A stretch of 64,000 nt of DNA from Colletotrichum lupini (taxonomy: Eukaryota; Ascomycota; Sordariomycetes; Glomerellales; Glomerellaceae): assembly GCF_023278565.1 (NCBI RefSeq), contig NC_064681.1, positions 1,674,001 to 1,738,000 of the forward strand, read 5' to 3'. Every line of letters starts with the position of its first letter. The stretch's first letter is position 1. Below the pieces are notes generated by a model that did not search any database, was not told the origin of the DNA, and saw only the letters and a program-made list of their open reading frames with translations. A program made the translations under genes and the position numbers. Positions 47,790-61,000 of the stretch are shown here, in pieces.

Positions 47790-48397
47790 ATGGGCATCCC
47801 ATCCCAGTTCAAGTCCGTCTTCGAAGCCAAGGCAGGCGAAGAGCGCATCCAAGCCTGGCTGAACCTAGACAAGGACGACGCGGGCAACTTCAAATTCGGC
47901 GTACGTCCCTTCCCCCCCCCCCTTTCTCATCACATCTCACCCCGAGCAGAGTAAACATAAACCAGACTGACACAAAGAACCTCCAGAACTGGATGGGCGC
48001 CCTCATCCCCTCCATATCCCTCCTCTCCACCTCCCTCGCCCCCACCCCGCGCGCCACCTTCGCCTTCACCGTCCTCCCGGAGCACTGCAACCGCGCCGGC
48101 AACCTCCACGGCGGCGCCGCCGCCACCCTCTTCGACTCCCTCACCACCATGCCCCTGGCCCTCGTCAACGACAAGCCGGGCTACTGGCAGTTCCTCGGCG
48201 TCTCCCGCACCATCAACTGCAGCTACCTCCGCCCGGCCCCCAACGGCGAGGAGTGCCTCGTCGAGTGCGAGATCGTCCAGATCGGCCGGACGCTGTGCCA
48301 GCTCAGGGGTACCCTCACGAGGCGGAGCGACGGGGTGGTGCTGGCTACGTGCGAGCATCACAAGTTTAACACTGATCCGCCCGCGAGCAAGTTGTGA
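47790..48397 (+). CDS. Peroxisomal hotdog-fold acyl-CoA thioesterase (ACOT13/PaaI type)
   Basis: Two exons, 47790-47900 and 47987-48397, giving 173 aa. The hotdog-fold signature CNRAGNLHGGAAATLFD contains the HGG turn and the downstream acidic residue used in catalysis. Later blocks SYLRPAPNGEECLVECEIVQIG complete a 4HBT domain. The protein ends ASKL, with a canonical C-terminal peroxisomal targeting signal SKL (48386-48394). It therefore probably hydrolyses acyl-CoA or related thioesters inside peroxisomes. The exact substrate cannot be read from sequence. It shares a promoter with PEX12 and converges on the F-box gene, 207 bp between stops. Confidence 0.92.
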
Positions 48398-48604
48398 TTT
48401 GGAACGGCCTTGCTTCTATCTTTCTTTTTTCAGATGAATACGAGTGTAAGGAGTTTGGATGAGAAGAAACGTTGAGTGAGACTCACGATATCTATTACCC
48501 ACGCGGCATACACATACAGCTGTAGACGTTACACATAAGCTAGAACAAATCCACAAAGCCAACAAAAACCATCAGATTCCACCAAACCCACCACCCGTAT
48601 CCCA

Positions 48605-50727
48605 TCACTGCTCTATAAGATGATGCCCACCAAGCACAAGATCCATAAGCTCGGAATCCGGCGCCGCCAACGCCGCCAAATCCTCCACCAGCTCCTCATC
48701 ATCAATCTCGCCCCCGTCATCGTCGTCGTCCTCCCCCCACTCCCCGACCACAAAGTCCTCGTCGTCGTCCTCGTTGCTAGCCAGCTCCGCGTCAAAGTCC
48801 ATGATGGGCAGGAAATCGTGAATGTCAATCTTCTTGTCGTCGCCGTCCTTGGGGCCCGGCGCCCGGTCCGAGACCTTGAAGTAGGCGCTGGGCCCGCAGG
48901 GGCCGTGGGGGTCGTAGTCTCTGTAAGTCGCAGAGGTTAGTTGGCATCGGCTCCCTCTCGTTCGGTATGTTCTCTCTTCTTGAGTAGATGCTGGAAAGGG
49001 AGGTGGGAGGAAGAAGGAGGAGATACAACATACGTATCGAACCAGTGTCCCATGACACCGCGAGCCGACCCAACACCGCCAATCTGTATCCCCTCGCTCC
49101 GCCACCGCGCGTGGCCGTTGAAAACGGAGAAGGTCGTCCACCTCACCTCGCCCTCCTTGGTCATCCGAACCGTGCCTTCAGTAGCCAATTAGAATCAGTC
49201 GAAATTTAACGGAAAAAGCCACATGAAAAAAGGGGCCTTCCACCGTGAAGTAGCCAGGATCTTTCTTACAAAGAAAGGAAGACGAGGAAAACTTACCGCG
49301 AAGTTGCGAATGCGCATTCTCATCCCACGAATCATCAACCGACCGCGACAACCCATGAAAATGCACTACAGGCAGCTCCTTCCCATCCTCCTCCCCGGGC
49401 GGCTGCACATCAACAACATACATCTTCATCAAGATAATCCTCGTCGCCTCCCCGACGTCCAGCGGCGGCCGCGGCACCTCGATCGGCGGCGGCTCCTCTC
49501 CGATCGGGAAATTATAGTGGAAGAAATCGTTATAGTCGATGAAACAAACCACCCTCAACCACGTGCCCGCGACGCCGTACGGGTCCTCCAGATCCAAATC
49601 CCGGATCCCTCTCCCCGGCGAGGGCACGTAACTCCCCGACCACGAGCCCGCAAACGGCTTCTCCCAGAGGTTGGAAAATACCTTTGCGGTGAGACGCTGC
49701 GATCTGATGTTGCTCCCCAGCACGATCATGATGGCCTCCATCTTTTCCCAGTCCACCCGCCCCGAATCGTCGTCTCGAAAGGGCCCCCATTTCGTGCGCG
49801 TCGTGTACTGTCGCATGTCGTAGACCTTGCACGCGGCGTAGGGGTATACCCGCGAGGACCGCGTGCGGCCAAAGTTGAAGATGGGGCGGCCGTAGAGGCA
49901 GTGGAGCTTTGCGCTCTGTTGGTGGATGTCGTCGGCGGTTGGGTCCGCCAGCCGGGAGGAAGAGGACGATGACTGCCGGCGGCGGCTGCTGCTTGTCGGG
50001 CGTGCTACGTCGCCGCGCGCGCGGTCAAAGATGTGAGAGCGACACAGAAAAGCCACCCGCGCGGGCTCGTCGCGGAAGAAGTTGGCTAGGGCGGCGGCGT
50101 TGCGGGAGACGGCGTGGGTGCCTGTGTCGTTTTGCGTCTCGCCTGTCGGGGAGGCATGTTGTAGCAGCCTGTTGACGACGTCGGATACGAAGGGGAGGAG
50201 GTCGCGGGACTAGTTAGGGTAGCGCAGATGAGAACGGGTTCATGATATCCCATATGCCTTTACGATAGTGAAGGGAGGCAAGGGAATCTCTCTCACCTTT
50301 TCGTTGAAACTATCCCCGGCGCAAACGAGACCGAGTCTCACGAAATCGTGCAGTTCCCTCTCCCAATCCAGCCCGGTCTGCCTAGGTGTGTCCTATTCGA
50401 GAAATCGCGAATTAGGCCATTTCCTTCCTCTCCAATGCGACGCAAGACAAAAGGTAATTGCGGGACGGGGGGTTTGTTCTATACAAGAGCATTCAAATAC
50501 ACGTCCTTGGAAAGTTTCTGATTCCCCTTGACGTAGGAGTGCAAGAACCGACATGTGCGGGGCAGACGTCCGAGGTCGCGGGGCTCGAGGCCCGAAAAGA
50601 TGTGATGGAGGATCTCTGCCGGCAGCAGGTTGATATGCAGCACCTGATGCTGCTGCTGCTGCGGCGGCGGCTGCGGCATCTTGGGCGACGACGATGGGTA
50701 CGGCGACGCCCTATCGGATTCAAGCAT
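48605..50727 (-). CDS. F-box protein with acidic tail
   Basis: Five exons on the complement: 50727-50485, 50392-50297, 50209-49297, 49175-49034, 48920-48605, giving 569 aa. After a short Pro/Gln run, the F-box occupies about residues 30-75 (HINLLPAEILHHIFSGLEPRD, then LPRTCRFLHSYVKGN), which should bind Skp1 in an SCF ubiquitin ligase. The rest (with GRPIFNFGRTRSSRVYPYAA, WLRVVCFIDYNDFFHYNFPIG and GVMGHWFDTDYDPHGPCGP) resembles conserved fungal F-box proteins but contains no repeat domain (WD40, LRR) that would name the substrate. The C-terminus is strongly acidic (GEWGEDDDDDGGEIDDEELVED). The first donor is GTATAG, somewhat weak; phases close perfectly across all introns. Confidence 0.87.
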
Positions 50728-52339
50728 CTGGAGGGTGGAGCTTATCGCGCCGCGGCGGGTTGCGATCTTTTGCGTGTTGTATGTTCACAACTCCCTCAGA
50801 GAGGAATGCGTCGTTGAGAAATGGACAAGTGGTTTGGGGAACAAGCTCCTGAACGAGGGGCCGGTCAACGAGTCACGACGAGAAGAAACATTTCTTGGGG
50901 TAGGTAGCAAAGCAATGAAGGTGGGAAGAATCGAGCAAGGTAAGGCAGGACAAGGCAGGTAGACAAACAGCGGATCGGAAGCTTAAACTTACGTCGTCCA
51001 CCCGGTTGGTCAAACCGCCCACGCAAACCTCCCACGCGGGTCACGAACCACATGCAGCGTTCGTGCGGGGAGAACTGCAGGGTGTACGGCGTTTGGAGCA
51101 GGTACCTATCCGAATCTATGTAAGGGCCGGCAGGGCGAGCGCGCGTGGGTACCGCCTGCCTGCGATCCGTGAAGCTCCCCCCGCGCCTGAAGTTCTGCAC
51201 TTTGGTCAACCCCGGAGCTCAAGGGTGTGTGAGCTTCCGGCGTATCAGCGCGGTGGAGAATGGCGGACACTGTGTGTTATGCAGACAAAAGTGTTATTGC
51301 CTCTGAGATTGGTTCGTCGGAGCCCTGACGAACAGCTCTCTCGACCGAGGTTGCCCTACGGATACCTACCTCTCTGGCAGCGCAGCAGTTCCTCGGTTTT
51401 CCGACCGTCCCGTCCCCTAAAGCACATATTCTCTGGAACGTCAAGAACCCCTCTCCGTGGAGCCCTATCAAGAAGAGTCACCAGGAGTCAGTATAAGTCA
51501 TCATGACGTAAGGCAAGGTAGAGAAGATCACTACTTACCTTACTTACCTAAGACAACGATCAACAGGCGCTATCAGAGTCCATGCCTTAGCCCCGCACTC
51601 ATCGGAGCCGGGAAGTGGGCCCCGCCCGGCTCCGGACTCGGGAGGCCTAATGTCCAAAGCAAACGGAAGCGGAGCATACGATCCACAAAATTTCAACTCG
51701 CCAATATCACCGGCGTTCCCTTGGCAGACGGCTCTCTTTCACAGCGCCGGGCTTGCATCAGGAAACGTCAGAGCCACCTCTCCGGCGCAAAGAAAGTCAC
51801 CGGCAATTCCCGAGCTACGTGATCTCGGATAGGTGGGATTTCCAGTCCCTCAGACATCCCACGTTCCGCGTCCTTACCTAAGTCGGTTTTCTCTTTTGGC
51901 AGCAGGTCGTCTACCGCGACCTGGAAATGGTATGGCGCCGACATGTATCAGACATTGCAATGGAACCTGGCATGTGGTCAGGCAAGATTATATTCATCAG
52001 TGTACTCTCTCCGAGACCCTACTTTTTCCGTCTCAGCGCTAATGCTGAAATGCCACGAAGAATCCATCGCGCTGTGGTAAGACGCGCGCATCATGGGGGT
52101 ATAGATACAGTACAACACACAAGAAGGAAAGAAAATGCTCAAGCTGAATGTCCATGCTGGCTCCCATTTATTCGATTTCATCGTCTGGGGCCGTCATCCT
52201 CGTGTCATGTCATCGCAAGAAGTGGTATAATATTTCAAAGTCAATCCCCCCAGTCGTCAATAAGTCGTGCCATTACCATGCGTAAGTCGTAATTAGAATG
52301 GCTTGAATGCAGTTTGGTCGTAATTTCGCTACTCGCCAG
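50728..52339. other. Intergenic region between F-box and C2H2-factor genes
   Basis: 1.6 kb, 5' of the F-box gene and 3' of the C2H2-factor gene. No gene recognised. There is an AGGTA/GGCA-rich patch at about 50.88-50.97 kb and a TGACGTAA CRE-like site near 51.50 kb. Confidence 0.55.
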
Positions 52340-55300
52340 TTACATCGTGGTAGCCCCAGCGTTCAGCTGGAGACAATTATTGAGCAGATTGGCGCCTTCA
52401 TGCAACAGCTCCCACCGGGTGGTTTCGAATGAGTCTTTGAGAACGAGCAGCATAGCCGTGTTTTCGTTGATGCCCTTCATGACCTTGAGCTCGTCTGGCG
52501 AGGACGCGCTCCCATATTTCAAAAGATATTCGCGCATTTGTCGTAACTGTTCCTGCTTGGATGTCGGGGGCGGAACATCGGGGCAGGGACCTTCCAGGGC
52601 GAATCCGTAACACCAAACAACAAGGGCAGCAAAGTATAGAACCCAAGGCCTGTTGAGGAGTACGTCGTCTCGTGCAGTGTACGGCTCATCGTACTTGAAG
52701 CCGTTGGGCTGATGTGCGTGGCCGCCATCGGGTATGAGAACAGAGCTGATGAACTTGAGAGCGTAAAAGGTTGCGTCGCGAGCCTTGGCGGTTGGTGCCC
52801 AAATGTCCTTCATTCTCCGTTGAGCACTATTGAGATCTTGCTGCCCAATAGCTCGCCCAAGAAGCCGCTTTGCTCTGGCAAAGATTTGACAGTCGACAAT
52901 GTCAACGTGCATTGCCATATGTGCAAGATGATGCAGTACGGTACGGCTCTCGAAAACGACGTTGGCGTCATTCTTCTTCGCCGAGTCGTAGCGGTATGGG
53001 TCAGAAGAGCCCTCCGTTCTTGTGAGGGACTTGTCGAAATCTTCCTTCCAAGCATCAAAGGCCCTGGTCAGTGTTCCCCGCCATTTGTCTCTGCCGCCCA
53101 GTGCCTGAGACACGCCACCGCCAAGAACGTTGACCTGAAGGTCTCTTTGATTCATATGCCAACTAACGCTGAGAAGACCGGCCATGAGGACCATGCGACC
53201 AAATGGATTGGTCTGCACGCCTTGACCACTGAGCGTTCGTTTGAGACCCTCCAGAAAAGAGATGGGTTTCACACCGTTGGACAGTAGATTAGACTCGACT
53301 CTGCCAACTTCCGCACCACTCGTGGCTTTCCACAAGGCCTCATCGCAGGGCAGAGGCAGCCTCATTTCGTGCGTGACCATAACCGTAGAGTGGCCAAACA
53401 TGGTAGCATGGATGGAGTCAATGACAAAAGCAGCAAACGCAGCTCGTCGTGTCGACTCGTTAGTGATCCAGTGATTCCACCACTCGTCTGCGGTGTGGGC
53501 CATGCCGGATGCTGAAGAATGGCGTGAGCTGTTTGTCTTGTCATCTCGAGGGTTTGGTGGCGAGTCGAGAGACGATTTGCCAATGAGAGACCTTCCACGG
53601 CGCATCAGGGTGATTGTGGTTGCGTGGTGGATGTGGGCTCGCTCGTGCAGCTCTCTGGTAGAGTACATCTTTTCGTACAGCTCGAGGAGCAGAAGTGTCT
53701 GGAACAGCCACAGCTTTGCCGGCGGCCTAAAGTTCGGGTCCATGAAAATCTCCCATCTCAGGTGCCAGGCTAGGAAGTTGGACAGCTGAGCACCCGCCTT
53801 TGTGACCTTCTGGCCGTGTGTTTTGTCGAGGCACGCCGCACCAATTGTCATCATTGCTAGAAGAAGCAGATTGGGCGTACGGTCGGGCGAGAATGTCGGC
53901 TTGTGGAGGATAGGAATCTGGTCACTGAAATGAACCCAGTACGAGCCGATGTAAGCCTGCATCATCCGCTTGCTAAGCATGTGATCGCCATCGCTGCGGT
54001 CACCCTCCAAAATGCTTTCACGTTGTCGCATCGCCGGAGCCTCATCGTTATCGTGAAACCTTTGGTTGATGAAGTCATAAATCTCTTGGCTCTTCTCCTC
54101 AGAGATTGTGGCCTCTGGAAGATTCTGGTCAAGCAGATTGTTGACAGCCATGACTTGATGAGGCCCCGAGGGAAAGTATCCCATAGGAACGCCGTCTGTT
54201 CCCACATAGGGGACGCTGTAGGGGTTCTGGTACTCGCCGTAGCTGCAAAAAATGTTAGTGAGGTTCGTGGCTAAACGAAGGTCAAAACCAACTTGCTAAC
54301 ATACCCGGGAGCCACCATCTGGCCCATGGGCGAGCCTTCCCCTCCTTGTTGCGTGTTGAAGAGGTAGGCAACGAAATCTTCTGGGATCGTCACATATGGC
54401 GATTTACTCAAGATGCTATCGCTCCCAAAAACGGGGATCGTCCCAGGCATAGACATCTGATCAAGGAGCATCATCTCGCCTGACTGCTGGGGGTGACCCT
54501 GCTCACTGTACTCGGCCGAAGTGGTGGGTGCATATGTTTGGCCTTCACGGGGTGCATTACCCGCGCCGTTGGAGAAGTCGGAGGGCGGCAAATTGAATTG
54601 CGGAAAGTTTTGCTGAGTTGTGTACGGTGCAGACTGAGGGGTGTTGTGCGGCTGGGTGTGGTAGCCGTGTGGATTGGCAACCGGGGACATGTAAGACCCG
54701 TTGGTCTGTCCAACCGGCCTTGGGCCGCTCGGAGACTGTTGCGGGGGGCGATGCGCCTGAACGCCTCCGTACCCATTGTCGTGATGCATGTAGCCGTCCA
54801 TTCCGCCAGGGTGCACACCTATTGGGTATCCCGGCGGGGTGTTGGTTGCCTGAATGAACGGGCTACCAGATACATCTTTGGGCGACTGATACTGCATTTG
54901 GGCTTGCCGCATATTGGCGAAGCCCGTTCCCGGCCGACTAATCTCGGGCGAAGCAGACCCAGGCAGCGGGAAAGGTGGGCGATCCGTGGTAGGGGAGATA
55001 TGGCTCATCATCGAGTCCTTTCGGTTCAGGGCGGACCCCTTGGCTGTGTGACGGTCTCTATGGCGGTTACACAAATCAAGCCGAACAAAAGTGCGACTAC
55101 AATCAGGAAAGTCACAAGCATAAATCTGCTTGGGCGTGTGGTTGAGCTGGTGACGGTACCTGAAGAGTTGTTAGTTATGTGGGACATGGACTGTACACGG
55201 CACCACCTACAAGTGCTCGGCTCTAGAGTAGCTCTTTCCACAGCCCTCCTGAGGACATTCAAACTTTTTGTCCAAGCCTTTGCGACTCCTCCGTCTTTTT

Positions 55301-55548
55301 CTAGCAGGACCACCGTCCGAGTTGGAGGAGCCGGCTTTTCCTTCGTCTCCATCATCGTCCATGATGTCGGCATCCTTGTCTTCGGAGACCTCCCGCAGTC
55401 TTCCCCTACCGCTTTCGTGTTCCTGCTTGATGAAATGCTGCGGACTTGTCCGCGGCTCGTGATTTGTCGCCATTGTCGCAGGCCCAGCAGAGGGCAGCGA
55501 GGTTGAGGATTTGAAGCTAGCTGGATGTGCGGGTAAAACAGAAGTCAT
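52340..55548 (-). CDS. C2H2 zinc-finger transcription factor with fungal TF domain
   Basis: Three exons on the complement: 55548-55211, 55159-54305, 54242-52340, giving 1031 aa. A basic stretch ARKRRRSRK (nuclear signal) precedes two C2H2 fingers: CPQEGCGKSYSRAEHLYRHQ, split by intron 1, and CDFPDCSRTFVRLDLCNRH. A Pro/Gln/Gly-rich region follows (about 150-400). The C-terminal half carries the Fungal_trans (PF04082-type) middle-homology domain: YWVHFSDQIPILHKPTF, then LLLAMMTIGAACL, ELHERAHIHHATTI and RRAAFAAFVIDSIHATMFGH. Fungal factors of this two-finger plus PF04082 architecture, such as Aspergillus AmdX-like proteins, regulate metabolic genes. The specific target set is unknown. An acidic segment (EDKDADIMDDDGDEG) lies before the fingers. 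Confidence 0.92.
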
Positions 55549-56412
55549 GGTTTTTCAGACGGCAGCTTCGTGAGATAGGCGTCGGAAAATCCGAGGTTGT
55601 TGGCGGCGCGGGTCCTGTTACGATGTAACGGACCAAGACTTGGAGACACCAGCTTCGTTGCGCTCAAAATTTATTGCCGCAACGGCGGTACTTGAGATGT
55701 TGTTTCGCGAAGCCTACGGGGGGCGGTAGAAACTCTTCGTTGTCAAGTGGCGCGACTTTGTCGGTCCAGTTGGATCGGTGGTGCTGGACGTCTCGTGTTC
55801 TTCAGTATTCGTACTATACAAGCTGCGTGCGCAAAATCGCACTCGAGTTTTCTAGGTTGGCCTCTCCAAAGCCAATTGGAGAGGATTTTCAAAACATGAC
55901 GGGGAGGAAGTAACACCGGCCAGTAGAGGTAACGGTAGCGGCAACAGCGTGGCAAGAAGGTAGAGCGCGATGGGTGAGGGAAAAGTCGCGGTTGAGAGCG
56001 CAGTCCTCGAGGACAGTGAGATGCTCCTTCAGTTGAGGTACCGAGACCCTTGAGGCGAGATCAGGCAAGGCAAGGTAAGGTAAGCAGCTGGGAATGGTTA
56101 GCAGGTGGATGTCGGTGGAGATGGTAGTATTAATGACGGGTCTGCCGCCTGTTGCGGTAAAATGGACGAGCGCTGGACTGCATGACAGAGCGAAAGAGAG
56201 GGGAGGGGGTGGGTGTCAAAAAAACAAAATAAGAGACGGCAAGGTTGGAGGTTGCGGATGGGAGTGGACCGGGGCCGAAGGGCTGTGGAGATGTGGACTA
56301 GAAAGGGCGATAGAGATGGACCATAGCGTTGCGACCTAGGGGGTGGGCGTGTAACAACCATGAGCCAGGCCTGGCGCCATCGACTCTCTGTTCCTCAGAT
56401 CTTTCTCTGGTG

Positions 56413-56441
<29 letters not shown>
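56413..56441. repeat. (CT)n microsatellite
   Basis: A perfect CT tract of about 14 units in the presumed promoter or leader of the C2H2-factor gene; GA on that gene's strand. Confidence 0.95.
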
Positions 56442-56444
<3 letters not shown>

Positions 56445-57575
56445 ATTTCCTGGGGGAGGCGTCGCCGCCGTTCCAGTCGCACAAGCTGTCGTCCGGGGCG
56501 GTCCAGCCTCTAAGAAGCAAGACAGTGAACCTTGAGTGAAAGGATGGCGGGAGACGGGACGATGACATGGTGTTGTATCGGGTACGGGATCTGCTGATGG
56601 AAGCGGAGGTGGACTGTAGTGGCTGTAGTGCAAGATCAGGTACCTGGAGCTTCGGGGTACATTGGCCCCGAACGGCGTGGTCCCTTGAGTGCGAAGTAAA
56701 CCGAAGCGAACCGTTGCTGTCCGTCAGTGGCATTCCCCAGCTAACCTGAGGTTAAGGTAGGTACCTCAAACTCAAGGAAAGCGGCGACCGATTGCACGTC
56801 GGGGAGCGCCGCTGGGCAGATGGATCGGTGTTCAGCGCTTGTGACAACTACAGCAGTAGCTGCGGCTGCCATAGTAGCCGATGGAGCTTGGTCGCATGTC
56901 ATCCGGCTGAGGCATCATCGTCCCGAGTAACCCGCGTTAAGCTCGATTCGTGTTCCTAAGCAATGTACGGTCTCCGGCACTGGAAGCTGAATGGACCTAG
57001 GTAGACGTGGACGTGGCGAATTGTCGTTCCTGATCCACGGCGGCATGTCTGGCGGGTACCAGGTGGGATTGTCTCTCAAAGCCCCGGGGGGTTGGACTCG
57101 AAATGCCGGGAGACATGGTAAGGAACGGGAAGAGAACAGAAGGAAATATGGAGGGCGGGAAGGAGGCGACGGATGATGGAGAGACATATGAATAGAAAGA
57201 GGGAGAACGAGACAGACAGAATGGATTGGAATGCCTCACCTGAAGAAGATTTCACCTCGCCAAGTTGATGGACGCAAGGGCTCCCGCTGGACAGTGAACG
57301 GCAGTGCAGTGCAACGCAAAGCCAAACAAGGGGTGATGGTAGTTGGACTGGACGCGAAGCGCAGACACTGGCGTTTGTGTTGCTAATGTCGAGACAGGCA
57401 GAGAGAGTGCGCGCGAGAGAGAGAGATGGGGGCGGCTCGGAAAGGCAGGAAACAATGTCGTCTTTCTTCTCGAAGCTCGGATGGCAGGGCAGAAAGAAAG
57501 ATGTTTGCTGCCGCTGAAGATTCGGGCCTTGTGGAGGTGTCGAATGGAGTGGATGGTGGTGAGTGGGTGGTGTTT

Positions 57576-58070
57576 GTGCTTGGTGCTTGGTGCTTGGTGC
57601 TTGGTGCTGATGCTGGTCCACCGTGTTAGTAGTTTACTCCGTATGGATACTTCGTACGCAGCAATGGCGGCAACGTCCTGGGGAAGTGGGTTGAATTGGA
57701 AAAACAAAAAAAGAAGCGTTTGACCATCTGGGCAGATGGATCGAGAGCGCAGAGTGGGAGTGTGGGGGGTCTTATGCCACCTCCCACTCCCACTCCCACT
57801 CCCCCTTCTCGTCAGTCTTGCCTCTCGATTCTCCAAGCATCCAAGGTAAGGTAAGCTTCCCCCCCTCTCTCTGCTTCCATTCTGTGCAGTGCAGTGCAGG
57901 GCAGGGCAGGGCAGCCAGGCAGGCAAGAGTGTGCGGGTTCTCTCTTCCACCCCCCGTGCCCCCCCTTTTCCCCCCCTCCACCCTTCTAGACAAACCTGGC
58001 CATCATCGGTGAGCCTAGGGTGTAGCCAAGGTGTGAGGCCCGCCGGCGATGCGATGCGATGCGATGCGAT
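57576..58070. repeat. Cluster of unrelated short tandem repeats
   Basis: Within 500 bp lie four TGGTGCT units (57581-57608), several CCCACT units (57783-57805), GGGCA units (around 57.90 kb) and five GCGAT units (58046-58070). The units are unrelated, which suggests local slippage rather than one expanded element. Confidence 0.85.
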
Positions 58071-61000
58071 GCGCAGAACGCAGAAAGATGCCCTTGACCA
58101 AGCAGCTACTAAGCTGTGCACTCCCACAGGAGCACACATACCGCAGTACCTACACGGTAGGGCCGTAGCATGCCAAAAAAAAAGGTGTGGTGGGCCACGC
58201 CATGGAGGAGGGGTCCTTCATTAGTGCGCCTTCCTGCGCAGTATACTCCGTGACTCCGTACATAGGCACATAGAGTATCCGTAGAGTACATACATGTAAG
58301 TAATTATGAACATGTCATGTTGCGGTTGGAATGCTCCTTGACTTTGGGTGACTCCCCTTTTGAGACCCTTCCTTGGCACAGTCTACCGAATGGTCTTTGA
58401 GGGTGCACTCGGAGAGGGGGGAGGGGGAAACTGGAAAGATGATGCGGCCGGGCACTACTATCGTATATCCGTACATGCAATAATTGCCATGGTACCTCGC
58501 CTCTGGCAGGATAGACGCGCCGAGGGAACGGCCATCTCTGAAAGTGTGCTGCAGGGCAATATCGGAACTTGAACAAGGGCAATAGGCCGTGTAAGCAGAA
58601 GGGGGTATCCGCCTGGTCTTCGGTACCGTTCGCGAGAACCCGACAAAATAAAACTTGACAAGTGACCACCTGTGCATGTGCGTTCCTGCGCCTCGTCATT
58701 TACCCTCATGGAAGAAAAGCGTGCGGTATCCGTCCGAGGCAGCCGCACCATGCTCCTCACGTTTCCTCTGTATAGGTACACGGAGAGAGAGGTAGGAAAA
58801 GAGCAATGAGCCCAGAAGCCTGGTTGGCCGCAAAATCCCGCTCCAACAGCCGTCGCTATAGTCGTAGCCGAGGAAAATGTAACTGAACATGCTCAAGACT
58901 GCCGGCCACCGCTGGGTCTGGTTGCAATCCATGAATGCGTTTCGCCGGGTAGGAAACCGGACACTTCTGACCTGCTTTTTTTTTTCTACCGTGAGGGAGC
59001 CGAGATCGATCTGGTTGGCGTGGATAATAAGAAGACTAAGCCGTAAGTATATCGGGTCAGGAACCCCCCAACTCATCACATCGCTCGCCTCATCTTTTTT
59101 AGTCGACGGATATCGGTCGGCAAGCCGCCATGTTGAGCCAAGGTGAAGGAAGAATCAGTGACGTTTTGCTCTCACAATAGCTCCACATGGTTCCGAGTAG
59201 CGAGGCAATGGAGCGGGTCAGTCAAGCTGAGAGGGTGCTCTCATGACATTTCCAGGTGGTGGTCTCTGTCGTCGTACGACCGTCAACTGGATGAGCACAG
59301 CAGACACAGACTGGTCCCTTCGAGCTAGAGGGTCCCCGTCTAAAGACCCCCAAAGATCCCCCGAGTTCTCCTCGCTCGCCTTACGACAAGCATGCCCATG
59401 CCGTCCGTGACTGGCGTGGCTAGCTTCTGCAGGGATGGCCGGTGTGAGACTCGAGTCCCCTCAGTAGCTCACTTGAAGAAGACGAGACGTGTGGGGATGG
59501 GCGCGGTCTGGAGCTTGGACGGTGGACTTCACCCTTCTGGGGCGCCCTACCCCGGCCTATCGACATGGTTGCGTGGATCGGCCGCCAGTGTCGCCTAAGA
59601 CTTCTCGAGCTTCTCTTTGGGGGTTATTGCTGCCAGCCTTTGCCAACCAGCATCTGCGTTATTTGACGGTTAGCTACCCACAGACGCCACTGTCAAAACT
59701 CCCACCGAGACCGTTCTCATTAGGGCAATTGCCCACGTAATTTGCTTCATAACCCTTTGCCGCTCTGTGGTACCTCGGCGTCAATGGTGCTAAGAGCTGC
59801 AAGATTGCTCCCCTCGAGGGTGGTGTTGTGTTGACAGAAAGTGAGACAATGTGAGAGAAGTACGTACCTAGTACACCCTGAGAGTTGAGCAAGACGCAGA
59901 AGAGAGGCAGGGTTGCGCCACAAAACCAGCACAAATTTGCTGCAAATTACCAGTCAATCACCTGTCACCGTTAATCCCACACGTGGTTATTCTCGTGGCA
60001 GGTCGCACCAGACCTACCAAACTGCCCGGCTATCGCGTCTAAGTTGTCGCTATCAAACCGAAGCTGCAGCACTCACTGATTAAGCTCGGAAACGGCCATG
60101 TTGTGGTACTCCAAGCTAGCCGCCCATCATACGCGTACGAATTCACCCAAAGGCGGATGCCATGTCGTTGTCGATCTTGTGCCAGTCATCAACCCCACGC
60201 TCTGAGGCTGAGATGCGTGAGGCACATCAGGAACAAATACCGCATTCTCGGGTGGGGCGTGGGTGAATCTTCCAAGTCGGCATAGTCTCAATATCGAAGC
60301 AGACAGATACGTTCAAAAGAGTATTTCCGGAGTCTCAGCCGGTACTTCGGCCATCCCCGTTGATGCACTCTTCATACCTTGGCTCTTCTCATCTCGTAAT
60401 GGGTTCCCAATCTGGTATAGACCCTGAAATCGGAAAGGCAGCACACGACCCTTCTTGGTCGGGGCACTAACACTCCAAATCTGCTCGTGGGCAGCTATCC
60501 ACGCCCGACTTCCATCGATGCCGGCAGTCAAATGAGCTCAAGTCGCATTGCTTCGGTCAACAGATTAGCGGTTACTGGTTGGAAATAACTGCTCGACTCG
60601 GAAACGATGGATCTTCGGACTCGCTACCCTGGTACCCTGCACCGCAATAGTGCTTCGTAGCTGCGCAGGACGCTTTTTCTTTTCCCGCTGGTTGTCACGC
60701 AGCCATACAACTCATTTGAAATGGCGACGACCCAGCTGGATTTCGAATCGCCTCTCTCCAGGCAGGTTATGATGCCACCTGACATGGATTATAGAATCTC
60801 CGGAAGAGAATGAGGCCAAGGAAATTTGGCGTTCAAGTTGCCAACTAGATGATGTCGATAATACTCCGTAGCCGTCATCTTTAGCTGTACTCTGCAGCCT
60901 AGGGCCGAGGCGACTCGCGAGAAGTTGTGGTGGAGGTGGGTGCAGGGATATTTAGCTGATCGTCGGTCAGCGCCTGTTGGAGGAAAACCACAGACAGTCG

